Source of the DNA: JBDTNQ01 sp039933635
GTDB taxonomy: Bacteria > Acidobacteriota > Vicinamibacteria > Vicinamibacterales > SCN-69-37
Direction: 5' to 3'
DNA length: 64,000 bases
Assembly (NCBI GenBank): GCA_039933635.1
Contig: JBDTNQ010000005.1
Location: 41,588-105,587 of the forward strand
Part shown: piece after piece, positions 1 through 7,656 of the stretch
Layout: the number at the start of each line of letters is the position of its first letter
How positions within the stretch are numbered: the stretch's first letter is position 1
Program-made: the position numbers and the translations under genes
The notes under the pieces: generated by a model
Seen by the model: the letters and a program-made list of their open reading frames with translations, nothing else
Databases searched by the model: none
Told to the model about the DNA's origin: nothing

Positions 1-883
1 CGACGATGCCCCCGTGCTCCTGGAGTTTCTCGACGTAGCGACTCCACGTCATCTTGGCGGACTCGAACTTCATCGCCTTCACGCAATCCAGGATGGCGGC
101 GCGTTCGCCCGCGTCACCGGGAGCGGGCACGCCGCTGAGATCGACATTGGCGTTGCCGGCGCCTGACACGCCCTCGTTCAGCTTCGCGACGATCTTCGTG
201 ATGGCCGGCTTCTGTTTCCGCATGCCGGCAATCGCGTCCACCATCTGCTCCGGGGTGTGCAGGTCCTCGACTCCGAGCGGGTGGGACACGCCTTCCTCCG
301 AGAACACCTTACGCGCGCCGCTCTTGGTTCCGAGATGAAAGCACTTCGGATCGGCGCCGTACATCGGGATGCCCAGCCTGATGGCCAGTTCCTTCTCGGC
401 ATCCGTCGTGGCGTACGGCACCAGGTGCGCGCGAGCCGGGTCGAGAATCAACGACTTGATCTCGTCGATGACGCGCGGCCGCGCGAGCAACTTCTCCGTC
501 AGGGTCGCTGCCGATCCATCCAGGGGCGTGACGAGGAACAGGCGTTTGCGCGCATGCCCCGCAAACACGCCGGGCAGGAGATCGAGGTAGTAGTCGACCA
601 CGTCGTCGTGGATCGCCTGCGACGTGACGTAAATCAGTCGCGCGCGCGGCTGGCGCAGCAGAAACAGGAGAAAGAGGTAGCGTTCTTCAAGCGCCTGCTG
701 CCGCACGCCCTTCGCGCCCGAATCGACGCTGAGCGAGGGGACGACCACGATCGTCTGCGGGTCGTGGTTGAAGTCCCCCATGGACTTCCAGAGGGGGGCG
801 AGACGCTGCTGAAGCGCCTCGAACCGCGCGTTGGCTTCAGCTTCACTCAGACCCAGCGGCTGCGGAGCAAATGTCTCGTCCAC
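1..883 (-). CDS. PGM1-related peptide ligase (ATP-grasp), C-terminus outside window
   Basis: The frame opens at GTG 883, with an in-frame TGA just upstream, and runs off the left edge, leaving about 294 N-terminal residues. The visible part matches the pre-ATP-grasp and early ATP-grasp regions of the PGM1-related ligase group: VVVPSLSVDSG near residue 47, LIYVTSQ, DYYLDLLPG, then LGTKSGARKVF and KIVAKLNEGVSGAGN, where ATP-binding lysines are expected. PGM1 itself joins an unusual amino acid to a ribosomal peptide in pheganomycin biosynthesis; most relatives have no known substrate, so only ATP-dependent carboxylate-amine ligation is predicted. The TOBE regulator gene lies 15 bp upstream on the same strand, so the two may be co-transcribed. 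Family assignment is good; the substrate is unknown. Confidence 0.8.
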   Translation of the reverse strand, partial: MDETFAPQPLGLSEAEANARFEALQQRLAPLWKSMGDFNHDPQTIVVVPSLSVDSGAKGVRQQALEERYLFLLFLLRQPRARLIYVTSQAIHDDVVDYYLDLLPGVFAGHARKRLFLVTPLDGSAATLTEKLLARPRVIDEIKSLILDPARAHLVPYATTDAEKELAIRLGIPMYGADPKCFHLGTKSGARKVFSEEGVSHPLGVEDLHTPEQMVDAIAGMRKQKPAITKIVAKLNEGVSGAGNANVDLSGVPAPGDAGERAAILDCVKAMKFESAKMTWSRYVEKLQEHGGIV

Positions 884-898
884 GCACGCGATTCTACG

Positions 899-1375
899 TC
901 AGCCGGAGCCCCGTGCCTTCGCCTCGAGCCGTCGTCTCCTGACGGCTCTCTCCTCCGGCTCGCACCCGATCATCACTTCCGTCGACTTGATGAGCGCGAT
1001 GGCGGGTCGGCCTCGCTTGAGGCGCAGGGACGTGACCGCGTCGCGCGTGATCACGGCCGTCAGCACATTGTCGCCGACGCGGAGGCGGACCTGCGCCAGC
1101 AGGCCGTCCGTGCGGACCTCCTCGATGATGCCTCTCAACTGATTCCGCGTGCTGAGGGCGACGATGGCCGGTCCTGCGGTGGGGCGTGGCGGGGACACGC
1201 GTGGCGTGGGGCGGCCGGATTCGTCCAGGAGTCGGTCGACTTCTGCCGTCGATACCCGGTGATGGCCACCACGCGTTCGCGTCGTCCGCACGCTGCCCTG
1301 ATAGATCCACTGCTTGAAGGTGGAGTACCCGACCCCGAGCCGTTTCGCGGCTTCCCTCGCGCTCAACCAATCCAT
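899..1375 (-). CDS. MerR-like HTH plus TOBE (Mop) domain regulator, probably molybdate-responsive
   Basis: The 158-residue protein has two parts. Residues 1-50 form an excisionase/MerR-type winged helix (SAREAAKRLGVGYSTFKQW, then RGGHHRVS), the usual DNA-binding form in which the wing ends in GGHHR. Residues 75-140 are a TOBE/Mop domain (TRNQLRGIIEEV, LTAVITRDAV, ALIKSTEVMIG), a fold that binds molybdate or tungstate oxyanions. A proline-rich linker joins them. It is divergent from modA across 75-81 bp carrying two tandem 13-bp repeats (1413-1438). The simplest reading is a one-component oxyanion sensor controlling modA and perhaps itself and the downstream ligase. It differs from ModE, which has a different HTH and two Mop units; with one Mop unit it would need to oligomerise. 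Ligand identity is inferred. Confidence 0.85.
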   Translation of the reverse strand: MDWLSAREAAKRLGVGYSTFKQWIYQGSVRTTRTRGGHHRVSTAEVDRLLDESGRPTPRVSPPRPTAGPAIVALSTRNQLRGIIEEVRTDGLLAQVRLRVGDNVLTAVITRDAVTSLRLKRGRPAIALIKSTEVMIGCEPEERAVRRRRLEAKARGSG

Positions 1376-1412
1376 GCGCGGAGACTACACCAAACCGACT
1401 CGAGCCGTATCA

Positions 1413-1438
1413 GGTCGATTTGACCGGTCGATTCGGCC
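1413..1438. promoter_or_regulatory. Two abutting 13-bp repeats in the regulator/modA divergent region
   Basis: GGTCGATTTGACC (1413-1425) is followed directly by GGTCGATTCGGCC (1426-1438), identical at 11 of 13 positions. The first copy is an interrupted dyad (GGTC, 5 bases, GACC). The pair lies between the starts of the TOBE regulator and modA, where an operator would sit. Binding by the neighbouring regulator is inference. Confidence 0.5.
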
Positions 1439-1456
1439 GACTCTACGCTCGTGGTC

Positions 1457-2245
1457 ATGTCCGGGACCGCGTCCCGCCCGATCCGCATGATCGCCGTCGC
1501 GCTTGCGTCGGCCTGGCTGGCAACGGGTGTTTCCGCCACGGCGCAGGCGCCATCGGTGCTCATCTTCGCCGCCGCATCGTTGCAGACGGCGGTCGACGAG
1601 CTGACCCCGGCGATCGCGCGGGCGACCGGCATCTCCGTCAAGGCGTCCTACGCCGCGAGTTCGGCCCTGGCAAAACAGATCGAGAATGCCGCGCCAGCGG
1701 ACATCTTCATTTCCGCCGATCTCGCCTGGATGAGTTATGTGGCGCAGCGGAACCTCATTCGTCCTGAAACCCTCGTGAACCTGCTGGGGAATGACCTCGT
1801 GCTGGTGGCGCCGGCCGACAGCAAGGTGACGCTTGCCATCGCGCCAAACTTTGGCCTCGCCTCCGCGCTGGGCGCCGGTCGGCTGGCCGTGGCGGATCCT
1901 GCCGCCGTGCCCGCCGGCAGGTACGCGCAAGAGGCGCTGACGAAGCTGGGCGTGTGGGACTCCGTGGCGCAGAGACTTGCTCCAGCCGAAAACGTCCGCG
2001 CGGCGCTCCTGCTCGTCTCTCGAGGCGAGACCCCGCTGGGCATCGTGTATCGGACCGACGCGCTTGTCGACAAGGGCGTGGCCATCGTCGGACCATTTCC
2101 GGACTCATCACACGCGCCGATCATCTATCCCGCCGCGCTGACCGCGACGTCCGCCAGCGGCGCGGAACGGGTGCTGGCGTTTCTTCGCGGGCCCGCCGCG
2201 AGGCGCGTGTTCGAGCGACTGGGCTTCCGCCTCCTTGCGCATTGA
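1457..2245 (+). CDS. modA: Molybdate ABC transporter substrate-binding protein ModA
   Basis: This is a periplasmic solute-binding protein of about 262 residues. It has an N-terminal signal (hydrophobic stretch MIAVALASAWLATG, cleavage near TAQA) and the ModA pattern: LIFAAASLQTAVDEL at the start of the mature chain, SYAASSALAKQIENAAPADIF, and AVADPAAVPAGRYAQEAL in the second lobe. ModA captures molybdate or tungstate and delivers it to the ModBC permease. ATG 1457 is preferred; GTG 1451 in the same frame would add only two residues. No modB or modC follows: the next gene on this strand is an AI-2E permease 240 bp away, so the membrane and ATPase partners must lie elsewhere or be missing. The divergent TOBE regulator supports the molybdate assignment. 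Confidence 0.9.
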   Translation: MSGTASRPIRMIAVALASAWLATGVSATAQAPSVLIFAAASLQTAVDELTPAIARATGISVKASYAASSALAKQIENAAPADIFISADLAWMSYVAQRNLIRPETLVNLLGNDLVLVAPADSKVTLAIAPNFGLASALGAGRLAVADPAAVPAGRYAQEALTKLGVWDSVAQRLAPAENVRAALLLVSRGETPLGIVYRTDALVDKGVAIVGPFPDSSHAPIIYPAALTATSASGAERVLAFLRGPAARRVFERLGFRLLAH

Positions 2246-2371
2246 CGCCATACGCTATCCGGCGGCCAGGACGCGGCAGCGTCCAGTGCCGACTGGGCCT
2301 CCGGTTCCGGTGCGCGGGAGCAGAGCGGACCGGGGTTGGCGCCGGGCGAACCGAAGGCCACACGTCCAACC

Positions 2372-2389
2372 TGAGCACGGCCGTGCTCA
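2372..2389. promoter_or_regulatory. Perfect 18-bp palindrome between modA and the AI-2E permease gene
   Basis: TGAGCACGGCCGTGCTCA is an uninterrupted inverted repeat, 127 bp past modA and 97 bp before the permease start. With no loop and no T-tract it looks more like a dimeric regulator site than a terminator, though a hairpin in RNA is possible. Confidence 0.4.
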
Positions 2390-2485
2390 ATCGGCCGGAA
2401 CGCGCGCCCGCTTGTCGGGGCTTTCCCGGCGGCGCTGAGGTTCGAGGCCTCGCCGTCATGGCACAGCGCTTGCTGACGCCGAGGC

Positions 2486-3619
2486 ATGTCCGAACGGCCG
2501 ACTTCAGGCTCACCCAGCGAGCAGGATGTGGCTCCGGGCGCGCCGCAGGGCTTTCAGGTGCGACACATTGCTCTGACGCTGCTGGCCACCGCCATCGCGA
2601 TCTACCTCCTTCAGACGATGCAGCCCGTACTGATCCCCTTCGTGCTCGCGGGACTCCTGTTCTACGCGCTGGATCCGGCCGTGGACTGGCTGCAGAGGAT
2701 CCGGGTGCCGCGCGCGATTGGCGCCGCGGTGATGCTGGTTGTGGTGGTCGTCGGATGCGGTGCCCTCACGTACGGTCTCAGTGGTCAGGCGCTGACGGTC
2801 ATCGATCAGTTGCCGGCCGGCGCGCGCAAGCTGGCGACGTCCATGCGGCGGTCGCCGGTCGCCAAACCAAGCGCCATCGAAAAGATGCAGGAGGCCGCCG
2901 ACGCGTTGCAGGAGACGTCGAAACCTTCCGCTCCGGCCAACGGCGTCATGCGCGTGGAGGTGCAGGACAAAGGGTTCCAGGCGAGCGACCTGCTGTGGAC
3001 CGGCTCCATCGGCCTGGCGTCCGCGGCCAACCAGACCGCGATGGTGCTGTTCCTCACGTACTTCATGCTGCTGTCGGATCAGCTCTTCAAACGCAAGCTC
3101 GTCGAAATCGTGGGGACGCTCTCGCAGAAGAAGGTCACGGTGATCGTGCTCGAGGACATCGCGACGCGGATTGAACGGTTCTTGATGATCCAAATCATCA
3201 CGAGCACGGGGGTCGCGCTGGTCACGTGGGGCGCGCTGTGGGCGCTGGGATTGCATCAGGCCGCGCTGTGGGGACTCGTGGCGGGCGTGCTCAACTCGAT
3301 TCCCTACTACGGGCCGCTCCTCGTCACTGCAGGACTCTCCACCGTCGGATTCCTGCAGTTCGGCACCTTCGGCATGACCGCCGTTGTTGCGAGCGTGTCA
3401 TTGCTGATCACCACGCTCGAGGGCTCACTGTTGACACCGATGCTCATGGGTCGGGCGTCGGCCATGAATCAGGTCGCCATCTTCGCGGGGCTGCTGTTCT
3501 GGAGCTGGATCTGGGGCATCTGGGGCATGCTGCTGGCCGTCCCGATGATGATGGTGCTCAAGGTGATCTGCGACCACGTCGAGTCGCTGCAGCCACTCGG
3601 ACATCTGTTGGGGGAGTGA
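2486..3619 (+). CDS. AI-2E family (PerM/YdiK-like) membrane transporter
   Basis: The 377-residue polytopic inner-membrane protein has the AI-2E transporter layout. Two N-terminal helices (residues 26-75, with LLFYALDPAVDWLQ) are followed by a third, then a soluble segment (about 110-170) rich in charge. The C-terminal half carries the conserved core: ERFLMIQIITSTGV, the glycine/proline-rich NSIPYYGPLL turn, and a last pair of helices ending in LKVICDHVE. Family members have been linked to autoinducer-2 export, sodium/proton antiport and unknown substrates, so the substrate is not predictable. It stands alone: the 240 bp upstream contain a perfect palindrome (2372-2389), and the gene downstream is convergent and ends 12 bp away. 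Confidence 0.85.
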   Translation: MSERPTSGSPSEQDVAPGAPQGFQVRHIALTLLATAIAIYLLQTMQPVLIPFVLAGLLFYALDPAVDWLQRIRVPRAIGAAVMLVVVVVGCGALTYGLSGQALTVIDQLPAGARKLATSMRRSPVAKPSAIEKMQEAADALQETSKPSAPANGVMRVEVQDKGFQASDLLWTGSIGLASAANQTAMVLFLTYFMLLSDQLFKRKLVEIVGTLSQKKVTVIVLEDIATRIERFLMIQIITSTGVALVTWGALWALGLHQAALWGLVAGVLNSIPYYGPLLVTAGLSTVGFLQFGTFGMTAVVASVSLLITTLEGSLLTPMLMGRASAMNQVAIFAGLLFWSWIWGIWGMLLAVPMMMVLKVICDHVESLQPLGHLLGE

Positions 3620-3631
3620 TCCCCTCTGCCC

Positions 3632-5830
3632 TCAACCTTCGATCGCCACGACCTCGTGAACATCGACTGACGGCACCGTCACCGTGAGCGCGCCGTTCGA
3701 CTCGACGACCGGCGCGGTCGTTCCGGCGCTGAGGAGCCGCACGGTTCTGGGCCGCATGCCGGCCGGGACCCGAATCCGGAGGCGCTGTGGACCGACGGAG
3801 ATGATTTCGCGCAGAGGGCCTTTCATCATCATCGGGTTCGTCAGGTTCACGAGATGCACCGTCATCGACGTGCGCTGGCGCCAGATGGTGACATCCAGAA
3901 TGCCCGGGCCCCGGACCTCGACCGGCGCAGGCTCGTTGGCGGCCCACGTGATCGCATTTCGAATCAGCCGGCCATGGTCCACCGCGAGGACATCCCAGAA
4001 CGTGCGATCGATGTCCCACGGGAAATACACCACTCGTCCTCGGCCGATCTCGCGGACATAGAGTTCGCGTTCGTCCGTGTGGGCGATGCGCGGGTAGACG
4101 TCCTCCATCGGCAGATCCGGATATGTCGGAACGAGCGTGAGCGGCGACGGAAACGGCACCTTGGGCGTGACGCGAACGCGGTAGACGCCATTGATGATGC
4201 GCGGCGTGTCGTCGAGGCCGGCCAGGATGGGATGGCGTTGCTTGGTCGTGGGATCCGCGTCGAGACTGAGATACGAGTTCTGCATCGGTCCGTCGAAGCC
4301 GCCCGCGAACGACACACCGAACAGATCGGCGAGGCCGAAGTCCTCCCGGCGTGAACCGCGTTCGTCGAACAGTGATGACGCGAACGTCGCGACGAGACTG
4401 CCGCCACGATTCACGAACGCGCGAATGGCCGCACACTGCTCGGCCGAGAGCGCCGCGGCGTCGGCCAGCACGAGCACCTTGAACGCATCCAGCCGCTCGG
4501 GCGTGAGGAAGGCCTCGTGCACCATCTCGAACGGCACGCGCCCCTCGATGAGCGCGTGGTACATGCCCATCACGTGATCGCCCGGCCGATCGCCGGCGGT
4601 GACCCCGGTGTGGTACGCCGCGGTCTGCTCGGAATAGAGCATCGCGACGCGCGCGAGCGATGCTTCGTTCCGCAGGAAGCGCTCGTGCTGTGCGTGCCAC
4701 GCGTAAATCCGTTCGACGGTCGAGAGCCATCGCCGGTCGTACAGGACGCCCGAGAACTTCGTCACCCAGGGCCGCATGCCGTTCGCCGTGCCCTCGGCGA
4801 CCCACAGGCGCACCTCGGGTTCGCTCTGGACCGAGTCCTTCCATCGATACGGCTCTTCGAAGCCCACGCTGAAGATGCCGCCGATCGGCCGGCGCCCCAT
4901 CACCGAGCGCAACTCCTTGGCCCGCTGACCGTTGGTCCAGGGCGGCGTCAACCCGCGCCGCGCCTGGTTATCCGTGAACTGAATTGGCGCGAGTTCACCA
5001 GCGGTCTTCTGATCTGGCGGACCATTGGGAATGACGCGCGCTTCCGGATTCGCGGCGCGAATGGTCGCATCCCACGCCTTCCACAGCTCCGTGAGACGCG
5101 CCTTGCGCCAATCGAGAAACGCCCGTCGCGTGTCATCCCGCGCGGGCGTGAGCCTCGCGAGGTCGAGCCCCGTCGCCGCCGCGAAATTCTGCCGGCAATG
5201 GACGCAGTAGCACTCGGTCTGGCTGGCCCATCGATTGACGAAGATGCCATCGACCTTGTACTTCGTGACGATCTCGCGATGGACGGCGTCCATGAACACG
5301 AAGTTGTACGGTCCCAGCGCGCATGTGACCCAGAGTTCGGGGTTGGCCCAGTGCCGCGTCGGTTGGCCGTCACGACCGGCCGCAATCCAGTCGGGATGCG
5401 CCGAGCGGGTATCGTCGCGCGTCGCATGCGGGTCGGTGCGCGCGATCACCTGCATGCCCAGCGCGCGGCACCCCTTCACCAGATCGCCGAACGGATCCGT
5501 CTGTCCGAGGAAGGCGCTTCGGTGATGGAGCGGGACCTCGGTGGGGTAGTACGCGACGATGCCGCCGGCACTGAGGCAGGCGGCGTCGGCTTTCAACGTC
5601 TTGAAGTAGGTGAGCCAGAACCCCGGGTCGAACGTGCCGGGATCGTTTTCGACCAGCGTCAGTTGCACCCAGCGCATCGGCCGGTCAAACCAGCCGTTGC
5701 CGGCAGCCGGTGCCGTTTGCCCCACGAGGTATCCGGGATCGAGCGCACCGAGCGACGGTGCGATCGACGCCATCGCGCCGGCCCCGGTAGTGACTTGAAG
5801 AAACCCACGTCTCGTAACCGGCGACGCCAT
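3632..5830 (-). CDS. Tat-exported glycosidase-like protein (GHL6 type) with GATase-like domain
   Basis: The 732-residue protein begins with a twin-arginine signal (TRRGFLQVTTGAGA), so it is exported folded. Residues about 50-370 resemble the hypothetical glycosyl hydrolase 6 group, a TIM-barrel related to beta-galactosidases and fucosidases, with MRWVQLTLVENDPG, HPDWIAAGRDGQPTRHW and VDGIFVNRW. Residues about 395-520 look like the glutamine-amidotransferase-like trimerisation domain of GH42 enzymes (VAMLYSEQT, FKVLVLADAAALSAEQ, FVNRGGSLVATFAS). The end looks like a beta-sandwich. A Cys-rich CYCVHCRQNF motif near residue 210 is notable. An AAGGAG ribosome site 8 bp before ATG supports the start; the TPR gene ends 15 bp upstream, so the two are probably one operon. 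Substrate is not assigned, and I did not fix the catalytic acids. Confidence 0.75.
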   Translation of the reverse strand: MASPVTRRGFLQVTTGAGAMASIAPSLGALDPGYLVGQTAPAAGNGWFDRPMRWVQLTLVENDPGTFDPGFWLTYFKTLKADAACLSAGGIVAYYPTEVPLHHRSAFLGQTDPFGDLVKGCRALGMQVIARTDPHATRDDTRSAHPDWIAAGRDGQPTRHWANPELWVTCALGPYNFVFMDAVHREIVTKYKVDGIFVNRWASQTECYCVHCRQNFAAATGLDLARLTPARDDTRRAFLDWRKARLTELWKAWDATIRAANPEARVIPNGPPDQKTAGELAPIQFTDNQARRGLTPPWTNGQRAKELRSVMGRRPIGGIFSVGFEEPYRWKDSVQSEPEVRLWVAEGTANGMRPWVTKFSGVLYDRRWLSTVERIYAWHAQHERFLRNEASLARVAMLYSEQTAAYHTGVTAGDRPGDHVMGMYHALIEGRVPFEMVHEAFLTPERLDAFKVLVLADAAALSAEQCAAIRAFVNRGGSLVATFASSLFDERGSRREDFGLADLFGVSFAGGFDGPMQNSYLSLDADPTTKQRHPILAGLDDTPRIINGVYRVRVTPKVPFPSPLTLVPTYPDLPMEDVYPRIAHTDERELYVREIGRGRVVYFPWDIDRTFWDVLAVDHGRLIRNAITWAANEPAPVEVRGPGILDVTIWRQRTSMTVHLVNLTNPMMMKGPLREIISVGPQRLRIRVPAGMRPRTVRLLSAGTTAPVVESNGALTVTVPSVDVHEVVAIEG

Positions 5831-5845
5831 GGCGCGATCTCCTTC

Positions 5846-6817
5846 TCAGCGCAGGTTCAGCTTGCCCCTGGCAAACGGCCGCGTGAATGCCGCTGGGGGA
5901 TTATGGGCCGTCGACAGGTCATATGCCCGCTGGAAGAGCTCCCGGGCCCGCGCGGCGTTTCCACGCTTCTCGTAGGTCATACCGAGCAGTGCGTGCATGA
6001 ACGGATCGCTCTGATTGCCACTCGTCTGCAGGGCTTTGGTCAGCTCAGACTCCGCGGTGCGGAGGTCGTTGGTGTAGAGCGCGACGTAGCCGACAAGGTA
6101 CGGAAAGAAACGTTCCTGCGCGCCGGCCATTTCGCGGTCGCTATCGAGGGCTCGCCGCGCCGCGGCGACCTGCTGCTGCGCCTCGGCAGCGTGTCCTCGG
6201 CGCGCGGCGACGCGCGCGAGCGCATGCGCGAGTCGAAACTGCCACAGGCTTTTCGGGTGAGTCAGGTTGCCCGGTTCCTTGAGTCCCAGTTCGGTCCCGC
6301 GCCGATACAGCCGTTCCGCGGCGTCAACATCGCCCGCGTCGATGCACACACGAGCGGCCTCATTGGCCATCTCGCCCTGCTGATAGAAAGCGTTCTGCGG
6401 TTCTGCCTGCTCCCGGGTCACCCAGTACGCGATCACCTGTTCCTCGTACCGCGTCGTATTGGCGCAATCGCCGTCGAACGCGTAGGACATGGCCATGGAT
6501 CGCTGCGCACCTGCTCGCGCCGCCGGACTCGCTGCGGCGTCAATCGCCCGCTGAAAGACCCGGCGTGCCTCGGCCGTCGCGCCAAGCACGTCCAACAGGT
6601 TGGCGGCCTGCATCGAGACGGGATTTGTCTCGAGCTCCCGGCGGATCGCTGTCAGCGCTTCTGGCGTCTTGCCCTCGCTCATGAGCTGCGTGGCCTGACG
6701 CAAGGCGTCGGACCCTCCGCCGCGCTGAGCCGCTTCAACGGGAAGCTCGGCCAGGGCCGACGCGCTGAGAGCGAGAGACACCAAGGCCGATCTGAAAATC
6801 TGAGGCGATGTAGGCAT
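5846..6817 (-). CDS. Exported TPR-repeat protein
   Basis: The 323-residue protein has an N-terminal export signal (FRSALVSLALSASALAELP) and then helical repeats typical of tetratricopeptide units: EGKTPEALTAIRRELETNP, ATAEARRVFQRAIDAAASP, VDAAERLYRRGTELG, AAEAQQQVAAARRAL and ARARELFQRAYDLS. TPRs are scaffolds for protein contact; no enzymatic motif is visible. It is the first gene of a probable pair with the Tat-exported glycosidase-like protein 15 bp downstream, so a role in an envelope or periplasmic polysaccharide process is conceivable but only inferred. The ATG at 6817 gives a complete signal sequence. Confidence 0.75.
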   Translation of the reverse strand: MPTSPQIFRSALVSLALSASALAELPVEAAQRGGGSDALRQATQLMSEGKTPEALTAIRRELETNPVSMQAANLLDVLGATAEARRVFQRAIDAAASPAARAGAQRSMAMSYAFDGDCANTTRYEEQVIAYWVTREQAEPQNAFYQQGEMANEAARVCIDAGDVDAAERLYRRGTELGLKEPGNLTHPKSLWQFRLAHALARVAARRGHAAEAQQQVAAARRALDSDREMAGAQERFFPYLVGYVALYTNDLRTAESELTKALQTSGNQSDPFMHALLGMTYEKRGNAARARELFQRAYDLSTAHNPPAAFTRPFARGKLNLR

Positions 6818-6899
6818 GCTGCCATTTTCGCATGGCAGCTCAGGGACTGCGAGACGGCGGGGGAGTGTCGGAAACGAGCGGTCGGACGGACAGGGAAAG

Positions 6900-6933
6900 C
6901 GGTCCGAGAACTGCGGTTACAGTTCCCGGACCG
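6900..6933 (-). terminator. Strong hairpin after the small secreted protein gene
   Basis: Arms 6900-6913 and 6920-6933 pair over 14 positions with a single A-C mismatch around a 6-base loop (CGGTTA). It starts 15 bp past the stop of the minus-strand gene ending at 6948 and is followed on that strand by a short TTT. It fits an intrinsic terminator with a weak T-tract. Confidence 0.55.
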
Positions 6934-6947
6934 GGTGCTCAACGGGA

Positions 6948-7445
6948 CTAGCTGCCAATCGACACGAGCGTCGAATGCGCCTGCGCCCTCGCGCGCTCAA
7001 CTTCCAATGACGCGTTCGTCGTTGGCAACGACTCGCGAATGGCGGAAGTGAGCGTCTTGCCTTCATTGAGCACGCGATTCTTCAGGACCACGAACGGCAC
7101 GCCCGTGTTGTGGCTCGCGTACGCGACCGTCGCGAACTGTTCCGAATTGCGGAAGCCGTCGGCGGCCTTGGTCATGTCCGTTCCGTCGAACATCAGCTGC
7201 TTCAATTGACGATGGAGTGCCGGTGCGGACATCTCGACGGCGGGCACCTTCTCAGCCACTGCCGCTTTCGCCACCGCGGCGGGCTTTGCCGGCGCCCCCG
7301 AAGCGACTGTCGCCGTGTCGACCACTGGCGCCGGTTCAGGAGCCGATGTGGCCATCGTCGACGTGATGCGTGGCCCCGTCCACACTCCAACCGCAAACGC
7401 AGCGGCGATTCCGAGAGTCAAAGACGACGCTTTGCCGAACGTCAT
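6948..7445 (-). CDS. Small exported or membrane-anchored protein, function unknown
   Basis: The 165-residue protein starts at ATG 7445 behind a good AGGAGGTG ribosome site. A single hydrophobic segment (residues 7-25, LTLGIAAAFAVGVWTG) serves as signal or anchor, followed by an Ala/Pro/Val-rich low-complexity linker (to about 70). A compact C-terminal domain follows: LHRQLKQLMFDGTDMTKAADG, split by FRNSEQFATVAYASHN, then FVVLKNRVLNEGKTLTSAIRES. I recognise the C-terminal pattern as recurring in acidobacterial secreted proteins but cannot name a function. It is monocistronic, with its own terminator-like hairpin downstream (6900-6933). Confidence 0.65.
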   Translation of the reverse strand: MTFGKASSLTLGIAAAFAVGVWTGPRITSTMATSAPEPAPVVDTATVASGAPAKPAAVAKAAVAEKVPAVEMSAPALHRQLKQLMFDGTDMTKAADGFRNSEQFATVAYASHNTGVPFVVLKNRVLNEGKTLTSAIRESLPTTNASLEVERARAQAHSTLVSIGS

Positions 7446-7656
7446 TGGGCACCTCCTGGGCTGGGCGCCTCATGTATTGCAAGATCCGTGACGAACCGCG
7501 GTATCGGCGTAAGACGTCGGCTCTCAGTCAGTTACCGCGTTCGCCCTGGATCGGCCTGTCACGAGGTGACCCATCACCGGGAACATGTGACTCGGCAATG
7601 GGAGAATTCGACACGGGCCGTGCGCCCCATGCGCTACCATCCCCTCCCTCGACGCC

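Noticed and set aside
257..1423. Plus-strand open frame of 388 codons
   Set aside because: It runs opposite the PGM1-type ligase and the TOBE regulator, which have recognisable motifs and a shared promoter layout; its own product has none.
1457..2245. Assigning a complete modABC system
   Set aside because: No permease or ATPase of this type follows modA; the neighbouring AI-2E permease belongs to a different family.
4517..7051. Long open frame (844 codons) on the plus strand
   Set aside because: It lies antisense to the glycosidase-like and TPR genes, is rich in Arg/His/Gly without a domain, and spans two genes with clear signal peptides on the other strand. Typical of high-G+C antisense openness.
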